From positions 3,229,592-3,293,591 of the forward strand of contig OU452222.1 of the NCBI GenBank assembly GCA_911728455.2: a DNA stretch of 64,000 bases, given 5' to 3'. Shown one piece after another: positions 49,206 to 58,808 of the stretch (position 1 is the stretch's first letter; each line of letters starts with the position of its first letter). Source of the DNA: Marthasterias glacialis (lineage: Eukaryota; Echinodermata; Asteroidea; Forcipulatida; Asteriidae). The translations under genes were made by a program, and so were the position numbers. The notes under the pieces were generated by a model. The model had not been told where the DNA came from. It was given only the letters and a program-made list of their open reading frames with translations, and ran no database searches.

Positions 49206-49273
49206 TGTTCTCTGTGATGGCGAGAGAGATAGTGAAGTCATACCCATCGTCAACACCTCTTCAGCCTACATGA
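49206..49273 (+). other. 5' part of the giant zinc-finger exon: open extension or an 18-codon uORF
   Basis: A splice acceptor (TTTTTTCGAATGCAG) ends at 49205. From 49206 the main frame reads VLCDGERDSEVIPIVNTSS with no stop before Met at 49270, so coding could continue from an upstream exon. In another frame, an ATG at 49217 opens an 18-codon ORF whose TGA (49271-49273) overlaps the main ATG (49270-49272) as ATGA. Only one of these readings can be the biological one. Confidence 0.5.
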
Positions 49274-52200
49274 TTATCATGGAGATGGCTCACAAAGATG
49301 ACCGGACACCCGTTAATGATGTGTTCCCGTCGGAGAAGCCGACACGCCCAACGACTATGCAGATACCTGAGGGTCCACCGCCTGAGTGGTCCACGGGGAG
49401 GAGGGCTCCTCATAGCCCTGTCATGCTCTCGCCTGGAAGCACCACCCAGAAACTGATTGCTTCTGGCAAGATCAAGAGCTGTTACATTCTATTGAAGAAG
49501 ACAAATTTGGATCTGAGCTGCCATAGTCCCAGACATTTCAACTATGAGGATACGGGGAAATCAGTCGGAGGAGACGGTGAGGAGAAAGCTTGCAAAAGAC
49601 CCACAGGCTTCCGTGAATTTAGCAGAGATAAAACGGTTCCATTGGATACCAACAGCCCAAAGGAACGTTCTGATGCCAACCGAAATGTTTTCACTAGTAT
49701 GTTGCGTGACTTGCATCCAGTTTCGATGGAAGATGTTAAAGAACAGAGCCTTGCAACGGATCGTGTGTCTCATCAAGGCAACACGGATACAACCCCAGTC
49801 CTTATGTCAGATTGTAGTGAGTCTGACCACATGACCAGAGCAGACTACGAGTATCCATCGATCGATTCAGATACAATCGGGGACACATTTTCGGTTAACT
49901 TTGACGCTGAAAGTATCTCCTCGACCGGTTCAAGTGAAACGTTAGAGTATTCGGAATCAATTCCGGATGGAACTGATATCGATGGTCACATCAATGACAC
50001 GGGTGAAGTCGAAGAACCAAGGGACGAGCCCCCACGTTTAGAAATTCTAGATTCATGGACGGTTTTGAGACCTCCCTTTGATGACCCTCCCATGTTGTCT
50101 CCTCCTTTGCTAACCAGTATCACTGAAAACAAAGACATACGATATTCACCTTTTACTTTCCCGAAATCGTCTCAAAAATTCACGACAAGCACCCCATACC
50201 GTAAAAGTCGACCGAGTGATGAAGAAGTCGAAGAGTCCAAAACAGTCGGCTCTGAAAATGCCGAATGCATCGCTCTTCATGACCCAAGAGAGTCTTCGAA
50301 TGGTGAACGTTCATCTCCACAGTCAGAGCAGCAGCATCAGTTGAGTGATAATGCAGAGAAAGCAAAGTCCATTGAGAGCTTGGAAAGCAGGGCTCGTCCT
50401 TGTGTTTCATCTGAGAACAAGTATGTTTTGACAGGAGAATCGCATCAGCTCAGCAACAACATTACAGGGACAAAATTCGTAACTGGAGGGGATCGAACAA
50501 TCGAGGTACATGTTACATCTAAATTAACTCCAAACAGGGAGGATTCAGCGCCACACTCAACCCAGCAACACCCATTGAATGACACTCAAGACAAACTCAA
50601 TGTTTCTGAAACCCAGGGAAAAAATAATCTCTCCAAATCCATTTCTCCGAAACCATCTCAGACTTCGGAGGGTCTCTTGGAAAACTTAAATCAACATCAT
50701 TCTTTGATTAGCAAAGGGCAAAAATCCTCAAAAAACCAAGACAATTTACAGTTGCCCATTGCTACGTCACAAAGCAGTGGGAGTTCGTACCAACAAAGCC
50801 CCTCGAATGAGAATGTTAGGGATCATAGAAGCCCTACAGATCAAGAAAATAAAAATTCTTTTGTTTTACAGCTTTCAGAAAACAGACAAGTTGCCATAAC
50901 GACACACCCATCCCATGCTAGTCAATCGAGCGAAATCTTTCAATCATTAGAGGCAGATGTCACCGGTACTGATCCATATGCGTCAAGAAGTGAAAAGACT
51001 GACCTGGATCCCCTAGGTTATTCCCCAGGTCATCCTCGAGGTCATATCAATGATTCTTCACTACCCAGTCCTTCAATACAAGGGCGTGCTGTTGATACTG
51101 AAGACTTGCAAACTATTCCGTTGACCAATTTGGATGTAGCTCAGAACGAAGATGTTATAGCACCGCCCTCGAGTGAAGAAACAATTCCAGCTAGCCCAAC
51201 ATTGGTGATTCAAGACGTCCAAAGTGTTGAGGTTCAAACAATGCACATGTCAGGAGTAATTGAAACGATACCATCCCAGCAAAACGAGCACCCGTCGACG
51301 ACGGGATCCGAACAGTCAGAAAATATCGTGAACGATGTATTTTTTGCCAGCGCCACATTCGGTGCCGATACAGCTTCCAACAGTGTCGCCAACTCCCAAG
51401 AGACATCACGAGATTCATCTGTTGCGTCACTTGATGTCGATGAGCATTGTGAAGATGCGGAATATCAACAAATAATCCGGCAGATCAAAGAGGGCGGCAA
51501 ACATGCCAGTGAATACGGGACCGACACCGGTAATGGAGATCTGTATGCTGCTGCGTTGCCTTCAAATGACCATACTGAAACTACACAAAGTACAGACCAC
51601 GTTGTACTACCAATGATGAGACAAGAAAACCATAACGAGAAAGAAGACCACCGAGCTGATAACGTGTCAGAAATGCCCGATATTGTTGATGACGTCGCTA
51701 GTTCACGATGTGACAAAATAACTTCTCCCATGTTCCAGTCATCGTTTTTTCATGGAGGTTCACAGTGCCCCGAAGTCTGTGGTTTTGCCAACGAAGTCAC
51801 GGTTGATGTCTGCGATTTTGAATCCGTAGATTCATCCGTTTCTGAAGTCAATTCCGAGATTGAAAGAGCTGTGGCATCAATCACTGACCATGGCATTTCA
51901 ACTGAAAGCAAAATGGCTAGCGGGTTGGATGACTGCTTTGAAAAGCTGACGTCTGATGAGATACGTCAGCATTTAGAAGTTACCGACAGTTCGAGCTGCG
52001 CTTCGAGCACAGTTGATGTAACGCATTCCACGAATCAGATATCTGTAGATATCGAAAAGGATAAGAGAGATCGAGATTCCGTTGAAGACAAAAGTTCTGT
52101 TAACAATCAAAGTGACACAAATGAAATTGTTGACGCAAATAGCTCTACGCATAATAAAACTGTTCATTCGGAGGGATTTGTACAAGTAACTTCAACTGCG

Positions 52201-55200
52201 GACAGAAATTCAGAGACAAATGTTTCAGATAAATTATTGTTTAACAGTCAAAGTCAAACTGTAACCCGTGGTAATCGCACTCCCATCAATGCTCCACTGA
52301 TCCACCGGCAACAAGATGTGGTTACAGCGGAGAGGACTACGGAGCATAAATCTGATGAGAAAACAGGTGATGGGGTTCTCGATTCTGGAATCGAAACTCC
52401 CGTGGTCTCCTCACTTACAAGGGAAAACGATACCCATGGTGTAAAAATACCGGTAACATACGGGGACACAAATCATCAGAGTGCTACCGTACACGTGGGA
52501 AGCAAAACGGATCAAACCCCGGCTCAAAAAGCAAACGTACCCGGTGCAGCATCCGCCAGCAGTGACATTGCCCAGTTTGACAAAGATTCAAGACGACGTG
52601 AGATCGACACTGCAATTTCCCTTGCTATTATGTCTGCAATTACAACACTGCCCTCAAGAGTCGATCCCGACTGTGAAGTTAATCAGAGTATCGCATCGTC
52701 TGGAGCCAAAGCACAAGAAACCAATATTCAGTCGTCATCACCTTCAACCAATATTCGATTAACGCCATCAGTACATGACTACAGGGGGCCAGAAGAGATG
52801 ACACGCATTCGCCCAGGTGATCCTACTGTTCCAGGCAGTGTAAACCCAAGTAGACCAATGTTTACGTCACACCAGGTCAACTCTTCACCAAATGTAGCAA
52901 TCCAAAGCTCTATGGACTATTCCTTGACTCGCTGGTCCCTCCCAAGAGGTCGCGGCAGATACAAAGGCAACTTTGCTGTTGTAGATTACTCAATGACAGA
53001 CAACGAGAAACCAGGACAGTTTATTGAACTGAGAAGGTGTCTGACACAAGAGAGGAGACTGCATCCAGACCTTAGGCCGCAACTGGCTCCCCAACAGTCG
53101 CCATTAAATCCACCAGACCAAAACGTCCCTGTGTCTCAGCATGATTGGTCTATCAATCCTAGGGGTCCGGGTGTCAACATTCGCAATGGGGTCCCAATTG
53201 AGTTTCCTGGTGGAAAGCGTTTCATAGCCTATAACAAGGAAGCATTTTGCTATCCACCACAAAACCCTCTCGCAAATCTATCGAACGAACAAGCGATAGC
53301 ACAAAACCAGCACATTGCAGCAGTGCCAGTTTCGAGAGTCCCGCCACAAATGCCTCAAATTGTACCACATAATGTGCACTCCCGTTCAAACACTGGCGGG
53401 AGCTATCCTCAGCAGCAGCAGTATCCGCTGGGACCAAACGTAACACACCAAAGCCTGCCGGTGTCTCAGTATCCAATGCATCCAAACTTCATACATCAAC
53501 AACGTCAGTCAAACTATGTGAATGTCATGGATAGAGCGAGAAAATCTCCAGGGGTATTTCCCCAGCAAGGGCTAGTAGTCCATCCCACACAGAGCGCCTC
53601 AGATGCTGGCAGCCGACATGATCAGTCCCAAAGAATAGCCCAACCACGTGCTTCTACCCCAAGGATTGCATCAGTCTCACCTGACGTCGTGGTAGTACCA
53701 ATTTCTAACGAGCTGCAAAGTCAGGCCAGGGAGCACTCAGAATCAACAAATGCTTCTTCCTTTCCGAGAGCACCACAACTTCAAGAAGGTGGACTGAGGG
53801 GACAGTTGCCTGGAGCTGTTGACAGGGGACCATTGATGACGAGGTTGGCAACTAACCAAGGTGTAGACAACCTTACCCTTTCCTACCAATCACAGCAAAG
53901 GTTGTTTCGTTTAGCAAGAGGCTCTTCAGACTCTACAGATGTCGAAGTCAATCAAACCCAAAATAGAGTTGGTACATTAACACCCACTCAAGTCACACAA
54001 TCGCAAAATCCTCCCCCAAATCACATATCCAGTGATTTTGAACATCTGAAGCGAGTGGCAACTGCCGCAGCCACAAATAAAATGATAAGAAATGATGTCC
54101 CTGTCATCCATGAAAATCACCTTCAAAAGGCTGCCCCTAGTGGGACCAATTTTGTTCAACCTCCCGGGGCTTTCCAAGCTGACCGGCCAGCCCAAGCTGC
54201 CGTCACTGCCCAGTGTGACCCACTGTCTCTCCCAGCATCGGCCTTTATCGGTAACTTGGCTGAAACAAACAGATTGCGAGCGATGAACCAAGATATGTAT
54301 AATGCAAGAAAATCGCGATTCTCCGTTCACACTCCAAATGACACGGCGAATACCACCACGGAAACTGTTGACAAACCTCTTCAAAATGAGCACACGCAGA
54401 AGGATTTGTTTTGCAAGCACACAAGTCAAATCATACCACAGTCAAAAGACAACCAAACTATCGGGCAACGAGACGGGCCATCGCCAGCAGGAGGGCCTAT
54501 AACTCCAACCCACACACCACCACCGCCAAGCACTCTAGACAGAACTACAAGAACATGGACATCCACTGAGGAAGCTCTCTTGAAATCCTTGCCAAAGGAC
54601 CTTGCGAATTACTTGGTTGATCAATGCAGGAAAGGGGGTGCATTCAGAGAAACACTGAAGGCAATTATCGAAGACTCGCTCAAAGACGAAGAAGAGGAAA
54701 TTCAAAATGAAGAAGCAGTTGGAGTGTTGGACCACACTGTACATCATTTAACAAACCAAACACCAAATGGGGATGCGGGTCACTCCAAAGACGGCCATCA
54801 GACACCCTACGCCGATCACCCTACTAGCGCTCCCACCGAAGCACTGTCAAGTCAAGATCCGATCCCACCAGGACGACTGCAGTATGACACACAACCTCAG
54901 CAGCAGGCGGTCAGTCTGACGACATCTGCATCTAACGTTGTCGACCTGGTCGACGATGCACCGAAACACCACAATTACGGAAGAACATCCATCTTTTTCT
55001 TCAACCCTGCTCCCTCTTCAACTCCATTACTGGAAGCAGATCGCGTGATTGATGTCTCTGATGCTTCTTCTCTGGGGGTGACTGCACAAAGTCAGAGATA
55101 TGAAGAAGCAATTGATCTTAGCATTAAACAGCAACCAATCGACCTCAGTAACAAACGGTTAATTGATTTCGATCATCCGGTTTACGAGGGACAACTTCCA

Positions 55201-57144
55201 ATGCCGTATTCCTTATCAAACAGTCATCTCTGCCACAGAGCATACACAGCTGGAGAGCGAGGTCCGATAAGGGCTTCTAGTGTCGTAGATCTAACATCCG
55301 ATTCAATATCACCACAGATTAATTCATCTCTACAAAAAAACCTAAGCCCAACTCAGCTGCTGATACGGACCAGACTGCTTGAGAGGAGGTCACTGACTCA
55401 GAGTCGCTCGATATCCACGCCAGATATTTTACACGGCTACGCGTATCCCGCCGAGAAGAAACGAGAGAAGTCAGTTGAGTCAAATCATGTCGAAACTGAG
55501 ACGACTTCACCCGTCAATCAATCGACGGCGCAAGGGGCTAGACATGACGGAAGACGTTTAGCTGAGTATGAGAACCCCGTCGTGACCATCACCTCGCCCC
55601 ACTTGGCCAATGCCGTTGTCGGGAATCTTGACCACACGATACATCAACTCAAAGATGCCATAATTGACCTCGCAATGAATCGAAAAAGAGAATCAAATGA
55701 ACGTACCCTCGAGCCAGACACGGCGGCAAAATACCCGAAAATGAAATCGAAACTTCATAATGCATGGATCAATGCATCAGGCCAGAAGCCTCTCTCGCCA
55801 AAGGACAGCCTGGAAAATCTTCAACCATCTGTGGAGGCAAGACCTTGTGAAAATCCCACTTTAAATCCACCTCAGCCCTCTACCGTCCTCCCTAATCCAA
55901 ACAAACCTGTCACTAGCTCCAAAGAGATGCATTTGCCAGACACACCTGCGATCACAAAAACAGTGTCACATGTTGAAGATATTCCCAATCCTTCCTCCAA
56001 GATGCAGCACCAAAAGAGGAAGAGAGGCCGTCCTAAAGAGTCAGGACCAAACACCAAAAGATCAAAACCTGACACAAGCAGTTTGGACATACACTTAGAG
56101 TGCCAGTTTTGCTCATTCAAAAGTTGCTTTAGGTCTGAGATTCGCGCGCACGTGAAAAATGATCATTTCGCAAAATTCTGCAAGGTCACCACAACTACTA
56201 CTAGGAAGAAAAAGACAAAACGGGACAATATAAATAAACTTTTGACCAATAAGGTCGATACGAATCCAGTATCCTCTGGGAAGAACGCTGCCGTGATGCC
56301 CGGACCTCCAAACGTTCAGAATAGAAACACACTAATTGCTACAGACAAATGCAATACCCAACCATCGTTTGAAGTACGTCATTCGGGCAACGCAGTTAAA
56401 GGAGCAGTAACTTCTGCGGCAGTTCATGTTATCCCAGGCAATCTGATGACTACTGCTGGCTATGCAGTAATTCAAAACGCAATGATCACTGGTGGTATCG
56501 CTCCTACGAACCAAGCAAAACCACAGGTCGCTGTGTCCCCATCAGTTCATCAGAACATTCAACCCGCGTATGCACCCTTCACTAAAACCCAGATCGATGA
56601 GAAAAGGGCTGCTGAGGCAAGCTCAACAGCCAGTCCAGCCGCGATCACCACCACTACCGTGAGACCTTCACTGGACGAGCGCCCAACACAAACCCCATAT
56701 CGTTGCGCGCACTGCAAGCAGTACTGCAACAGCTCCAGGGATTTACTCATTCACAACAAGTTCCAACACACAAACACGAAAGGCTTACACATGTGTTTCA
56801 ACTGCGGCTACACTGCCAAGTCCGAGTACCAACTCAGGAAACACATTCTCAAATGGCACCAGAACCAGGGGGTGGAGAACCACAAGTGTGCGCGCGTTGC
56901 GTGTGGACAGTCCTTCCCAACGCAAGACCAGCTGCGGACTCATATGCAGCTCGTGCATGATGCGGACCGGAACCACGTGTGTGACCTCTGCGATGCGAAA
57001 TATCACAACTTAACTGGGTTGCGGTATCATCAGCAGCGCCATAAACTCAACTATCCACACAAGTGTAAGGAATGCGGACTCAAATTCAAATCTTTGGGGA
57101 TGCTAAACCGACATGAGTTCCAAAAGAACCATATCTCGTCCTAA
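49270..57144 (+). CDS. Giant C2H2 zinc-finger protein with AT-hook-like, SUMO-interaction-like and CtBP-binding motifs (about 2624 aa)
   Basis: A single uninterrupted 7.9-kb exon; I do not recognise the family. The first 1850 residues are Ser/Thr/Glu/Gln-rich, low-complexity and probably disordered, with a short Gln run near residue 1380. A folded-looking segment lies near 1757-1805 (TRTWTSTEEALLKSLPKDL and following, then an acidic tail). Between 1890 and 2012 are SIM-like VVDLVDD (1890), VIDVSD (1926) and VVDLTSD (2005), with AIDLSIK (1947) and PIDLSNK (1956); the latter fits the PxDLSxK CtBP-binding consensus. KRKRGRPK (about 2249-2256) is an NLS and AT-hook-like core. One isolated C2H2 finger is at C2278-C2281-H2294-H2299 and five more at 2479-2621; one of these has a CX4C spacing. 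A nuclear, DNA-binding repressor is the natural inference. The reading frame stays open upstream to an acceptor at 49205, so the true N-terminus may lie in an upstream exon. Confidence 0.87.
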   Translation: MIIMEMAHKDDRTPVNDVFPSEKPTRPTTMQIPEGPPPEWSTGRRAPHSPVMLSPGSTTQKLIASGKIKSCYILLKKTNLDLSCHSPRHFNYEDTGKSVGGDGEEKACKRPTGFREFSRDKTVPLDTNSPKERSDANRNVFTSMLRDLHPVSMEDVKEQSLATDRVSHQGNTDTTPVLMSDCSESDHMTRADYEYPSIDSDTIGDTFSVNFDAESISSTGSSETLEYSESIPDGTDIDGHINDTGEVEEPRDEPPRLEILDSWTVLRPPFDDPPMLSPPLLTSITENKDIRYSPFTFPKSSQKFTTSTPYRKSRPSDEEVEESKTVGSENAECIALHDPRESSNGERSSPQSEQQHQLSDNAEKAKSIESLESRARPCVSSENKYVLTGESHQLSNNITGTKFVTGGDRTIEVHVTSKLTPNREDSAPHSTQQHPLNDTQDKLNVSETQGKNNLSKSISPKPSQTSEGLLENLNQHHSLISKGQKSSKNQDNLQLPIATSQSSGSSYQQSPSNENVRDHRSPTDQENKNSFVLQLSENRQVAITTHPSHASQSSEIFQSLEADVTGTDPYASRSEKTDLDPLGYSPGHPRGHINDSSLPSPSIQGRAVDTEDLQTIPLTNLDVAQNEDVIAPPSSEETIPASPTLVIQDVQSVEVQTMHMSGVIETIPSQQNEHPSTTGSEQSENIVNDVFFASATFGADTASNSVANSQETSRDSSVASLDVDEHCEDAEYQQIIRQIKEGGKHASEYGTDTGNGDLYAAALPSNDHTETTQSTDHVVLPMMRQENHNEKEDHRADNVSEMPDIVDDVASSRCDKITSPMFQSSFFHGGSQCPEVCGFANEVTVDVCDFESVDSSVSEVNSEIERAVASITDHGISTESKMASGLDDCFEKLTSDEIRQHLEVTDSSSCASSTVDVTHSTNQISVDIEKDKRDRDSVEDKSSVNNQSDTNEIVDANSSTHNKTVHSEGFVQVTSTADRNSETNVSDKLLFNSQSQTVTRGNRTPINAPLIHRQQDVVTAERTTEHKSDEKTGDGVLDSGIETPVVSSLTRENDTHGVKIPVTYGDTNHQSATVHVGSKTDQTPAQKANVPGAASASSDIAQFDKDSRRREIDTAISLAIMSAITTLPSRVDPDCEVNQSIASSGAKAQETNIQSSSPSTNIRLTPSVHDYRGPEEMTRIRPGDPTVPGSVNPSRPMFTSHQVNSSPNVAIQSSMDYSLTRWSLPRGRGRYKGNFAVVDYSMTDNEKPGQFIELRRCLTQERRLHPDLRPQLAPQQSPLNPPDQNVPVSQHDWSINPRGPGVNIRNGVPIEFPGGKRFIAYNKEAFCYPPQNPLANLSNEQAIAQNQHIAAVPVSRVPPQMPQIVPHNVHSRSNTGGSYPQQQQYPLGPNVTHQSLPVSQYPMHPNFIHQQRQSNYVNVMDRARKSPGVFPQQGLVVHPTQSASDAGSRHDQSQRIAQPRASTPRIASVSPDVVVVPISNELQSQAREHSESTNASSFPRAPQLQEGGLRGQLPGAVDRGPLMTRLATNQGVDNLTLSYQSQQRLFRLARGSSDSTDVEVNQTQNRVGTLTPTQVTQSQNPPPNHISSDFEHLKRVATAAATNKMIRNDVPVIHENHLQKAAPSGTNFVQPPGAFQADRPAQAAVTAQCDPLSLPASAFIGNLAETNRLRAMNQDMYNARKSRFSVHTPNDTANTTTETVDKPLQNEHTQKDLFCKHTSQIIPQSKDNQTIGQRDGPSPAGGPITPTHTPPPPSTLDRTTRTWTSTEEALLKSLPKDLANYLVDQCRKGGAFRETLKAIIEDSLKDEEEEIQNEEAVGVLDHTVHHLTNQTPNGDAGHSKDGHQTPYADHPTSAPTEALSSQDPIPPGRLQYDTQPQQQAVSLTTSASNVVDLVDDAPKHHNYGRTSIFFFNPAPSSTPLLEADRVIDVSDASSLGVTAQSQRYEEAIDLSIKQQPIDLSNKRLIDFDHPVYEGQLPMPYSLSNSHLCHRAYTAGERGPIRASSVVDLTSDSISPQINSSLQKNLSPTQLLIRTRLLERRSLTQSRSISTPDILHGYAYPAEKKREKSVESNHVETETTSPVNQSTAQGARHDGRRLAEYENPVVTITSPHLANAVVGNLDHTIHQLKDAIIDLAMNRKRESNERTLEPDTAAKYPKMKSKLHNAWINASGQKPLSPKDSLENLQPSVEARPCENPTLNPPQPSTVLPNPNKPVTSSKEMHLPDTPAITKTVSHVEDIPNPSSKMQHQKRKRGRPKESGPNTKRSKPDTSSLDIHLECQFCSFKSCFRSEIRAHVKNDHFAKFCKVTTTTTRKKKTKRDNINKLLTNKVDTNPVSSGKNAAVMPGPPNVQNRNTLIATDKCNTQPSFEVRHSGNAVKGAVTSAAVHVIPGNLMTTAGYAVIQNAMITGGIAPTNQAKPQVAVSPSVHQNIQPAYAPFTKTQIDEKRAAEASSTASPAAITTTTVRPSLDERPTQTPYRCAHCKQYCNSSRDLLIHNKFQHTNTKGLHMCFNCGYTAKSEYQLRKHILKWHQNQGVENHKCARVACGQSFPTQDQLRTHMQLVHDADRNHVCDLCDAKYHNLTGLRYHQQRHKLNYPHKCKECGLKFKSLGMLNRHEFQKNHISS

Positions 57145-57446
57145 ATTTGGGGAAAGTTGAAACGACAGGTTTAGGGTCTTAGGGGCTGCCAAAATGGCGA
57201 GGAAAAAAACTGGACTCGAAAAAAAACAGAGATGCTGAAACGTTCTGCAGCGGGTACTGCAGAGACCCAATTCCTATGTATGAAAATAATATTTCAAAGA
57301 CACGCGCAAAATAGTTTTTTGGACAACTGGGTTTTGAAATTCCACGGAGTGGCCATTTATTTTCGAATACTTTCCATTTTAATTTTATTAAAAGCTTTGA
57401 AAAAATATTCCACGGTGAAAGTTTATTATTAAAAAAGTGGAAGCAA
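57145..57446 (+). other. Start of the 3' UTR of the zinc-finger gene
   Basis: Follows the TAA at 57142-57144. ATTAAA at about 57387 is a possible polyadenylation signal before the opposite-strand tRNA. A better AATAAA lies far downstream at about 59631, so a long 3' UTR is also possible. Confidence 0.35.
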
Positions 57447-57518
57447 GCCTTCGGTGAGATTCGAACTCACGACCCCTGGTTTACAAGACCAGTGCTCTAA
57501 CCACTGAGCTACGAAGGC
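57447..57518 (-). tRNA. tRNA-Thr-TGT: tRNA-Thr (anticodon TGT)
   Basis: A 72-nt complete cloverleaf without an intron: acceptor stem GCCTTCG/CGAAGGC (7 bp), D arm GCTC/GAGC, anticodon stem CTGGT/ACCAG with loop CTTGTAA, a 5-nt variable region, and T arm GTGAG/CTCAC with loop TTCGAAT. The anticodon at loop positions 3-5 is TGT. Internal A and B boxes are intact and all stems pair perfectly, which argues for a functional gene and not a SINE relic. It lies 300 bp downstream of the zinc-finger stop codon on the opposite strand. Confidence 0.96.
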
Positions 57519-57804
57519 TTTGTGTTAGGGTGTAGGCCCCTCATTCTCAAATGTATAGGTAAGTGCATCACCACAACGTCCAGCCATCTTGTTTTAATCC
57601 CATTAAAATCATTGCATCTAAACCGAGGTTGACAGGGAAAATAGTTTGAGACCCCATAGGGTTAAGTGTGAAACGGTGGTAATTATAAATTTTAGAGGGA
57701 AAAACTATATACAACGACAATAAATTTGTCTGTTTGTGTAAACAACAAAACCGATATTTTTCTATTCGGGACACTTCTTCTCTCACTTTTAGAATGAAAT
57801 TGGC

Positions 57805-57807
<3 letters not shown>

Positions 57808-57836
<29 letters not shown>
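57808..57836. repeat. Poly(T) run of about 29
   Basis: An uninterrupted T run between the tRNA-Thr gene and a G/C-run region at 57950. It could be the tail of a minus-strand retroposed sequence, but no body was recognised. Confidence 0.6.
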
Positions 57837-57837
<1 letters not shown>

Positions 57838-58608
57838 TTAACGCAGACATTAATGATAGGCCTAATCGCAATCAAAGTATAGATATGCACCCAGTTACTT
57901 GGACTGAAAAATTAATGTGCACCTGAAAGTGCAACAGTGGTGTAACCGGAGGGGGGGGGCAGGAGTGCCCTCTCGCAACCCTCCCCCACCCCAAATGAAA
58001 AGTGTCTTCTTACGCCAACCATTGATGGAAAAAGTTGTATTTGTTGTAAATAACTTGAAATTAATTAGTATACACAGCATCTGAAATAATGTGTACCTTT
58101 GTTGGGAAACTACAATTAGACTTATTTATGACGTTGCCGAGAAAAAAAACGAGACTCTAAACTTTTGTTTGTAAACTTGGTAGAGTTTTTATATTCCCCA
58201 CGTTAAGATGCAATTTAACTGGGGAACTGGTCACGCCATTTTGCCCATACACTGCGGACTTTGCGGTTACTTGAACATTGGACCCATAGACATAGGAGCT
58301 GGGGGTCAGATGCCCCCCCCCCCTAAATTCGGGCAAAACAGTAGGGGGCAAAGCATAAAGACCCAGAAAGTAAACAGACTTTTTATCCAAAATTGGTAGG
58401 CCTACTTGTGTTTTTTCATGATTGTATGTAAAATTTCGGGCAAAATCAACCCCTTTGACCCCTTAACCAAAGAGTCCCCATCCACCTATGGTTGGAGCCG
58501 TTGCGTGATTTTGTTTCACACGCACATTGAAGCACAAAAATACATAGTCACTATGTACACGGCGTTCCCAAACATGTTGGCATACAAGCAGGACCTACAT
58601 GGTCAAGT

Positions 58609-58808
58609 TTAAAGGGGCTGTGTCGTCATATAAACAGGCCTATGGCTGTGCACGGAAAGATGAAATCTCACCAAGATTACGTGCTCGCTTGCGGTCAAAT
58701 CACAAAGGGTGTCGTCTTTGTCAAACTGTGATCCGCTGGTGCGCACGCACGCGTAGTAACTAGGTTATTCCATTTACTGCTGTAATCATGACGACAGAGC
58801 CCCGTTAA
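58609..58808. mobile_element. TTAA MITE family, copy 4
   Basis: Again exactly 200 bp with intact TTAA at both ends and termini AGGGGCTGTGTCGTCAT and ATGACGACAGAGCCCCG. It matches copy 1 in length and internal order, in the opposite orientation. Confidence 0.7.

Noticed and set aside
53977..54429. 150-codon frame antisense to the zinc-finger exon
   Set aside because: It lies wholly within the large coding exon and is a shadow of its codon bias.
57945..58330. hAT-like CAGTGGTGTAACC end and G/C runs
   Set aside because: Only one plausible terminus is visible and no matching inverted end or duplication was found.
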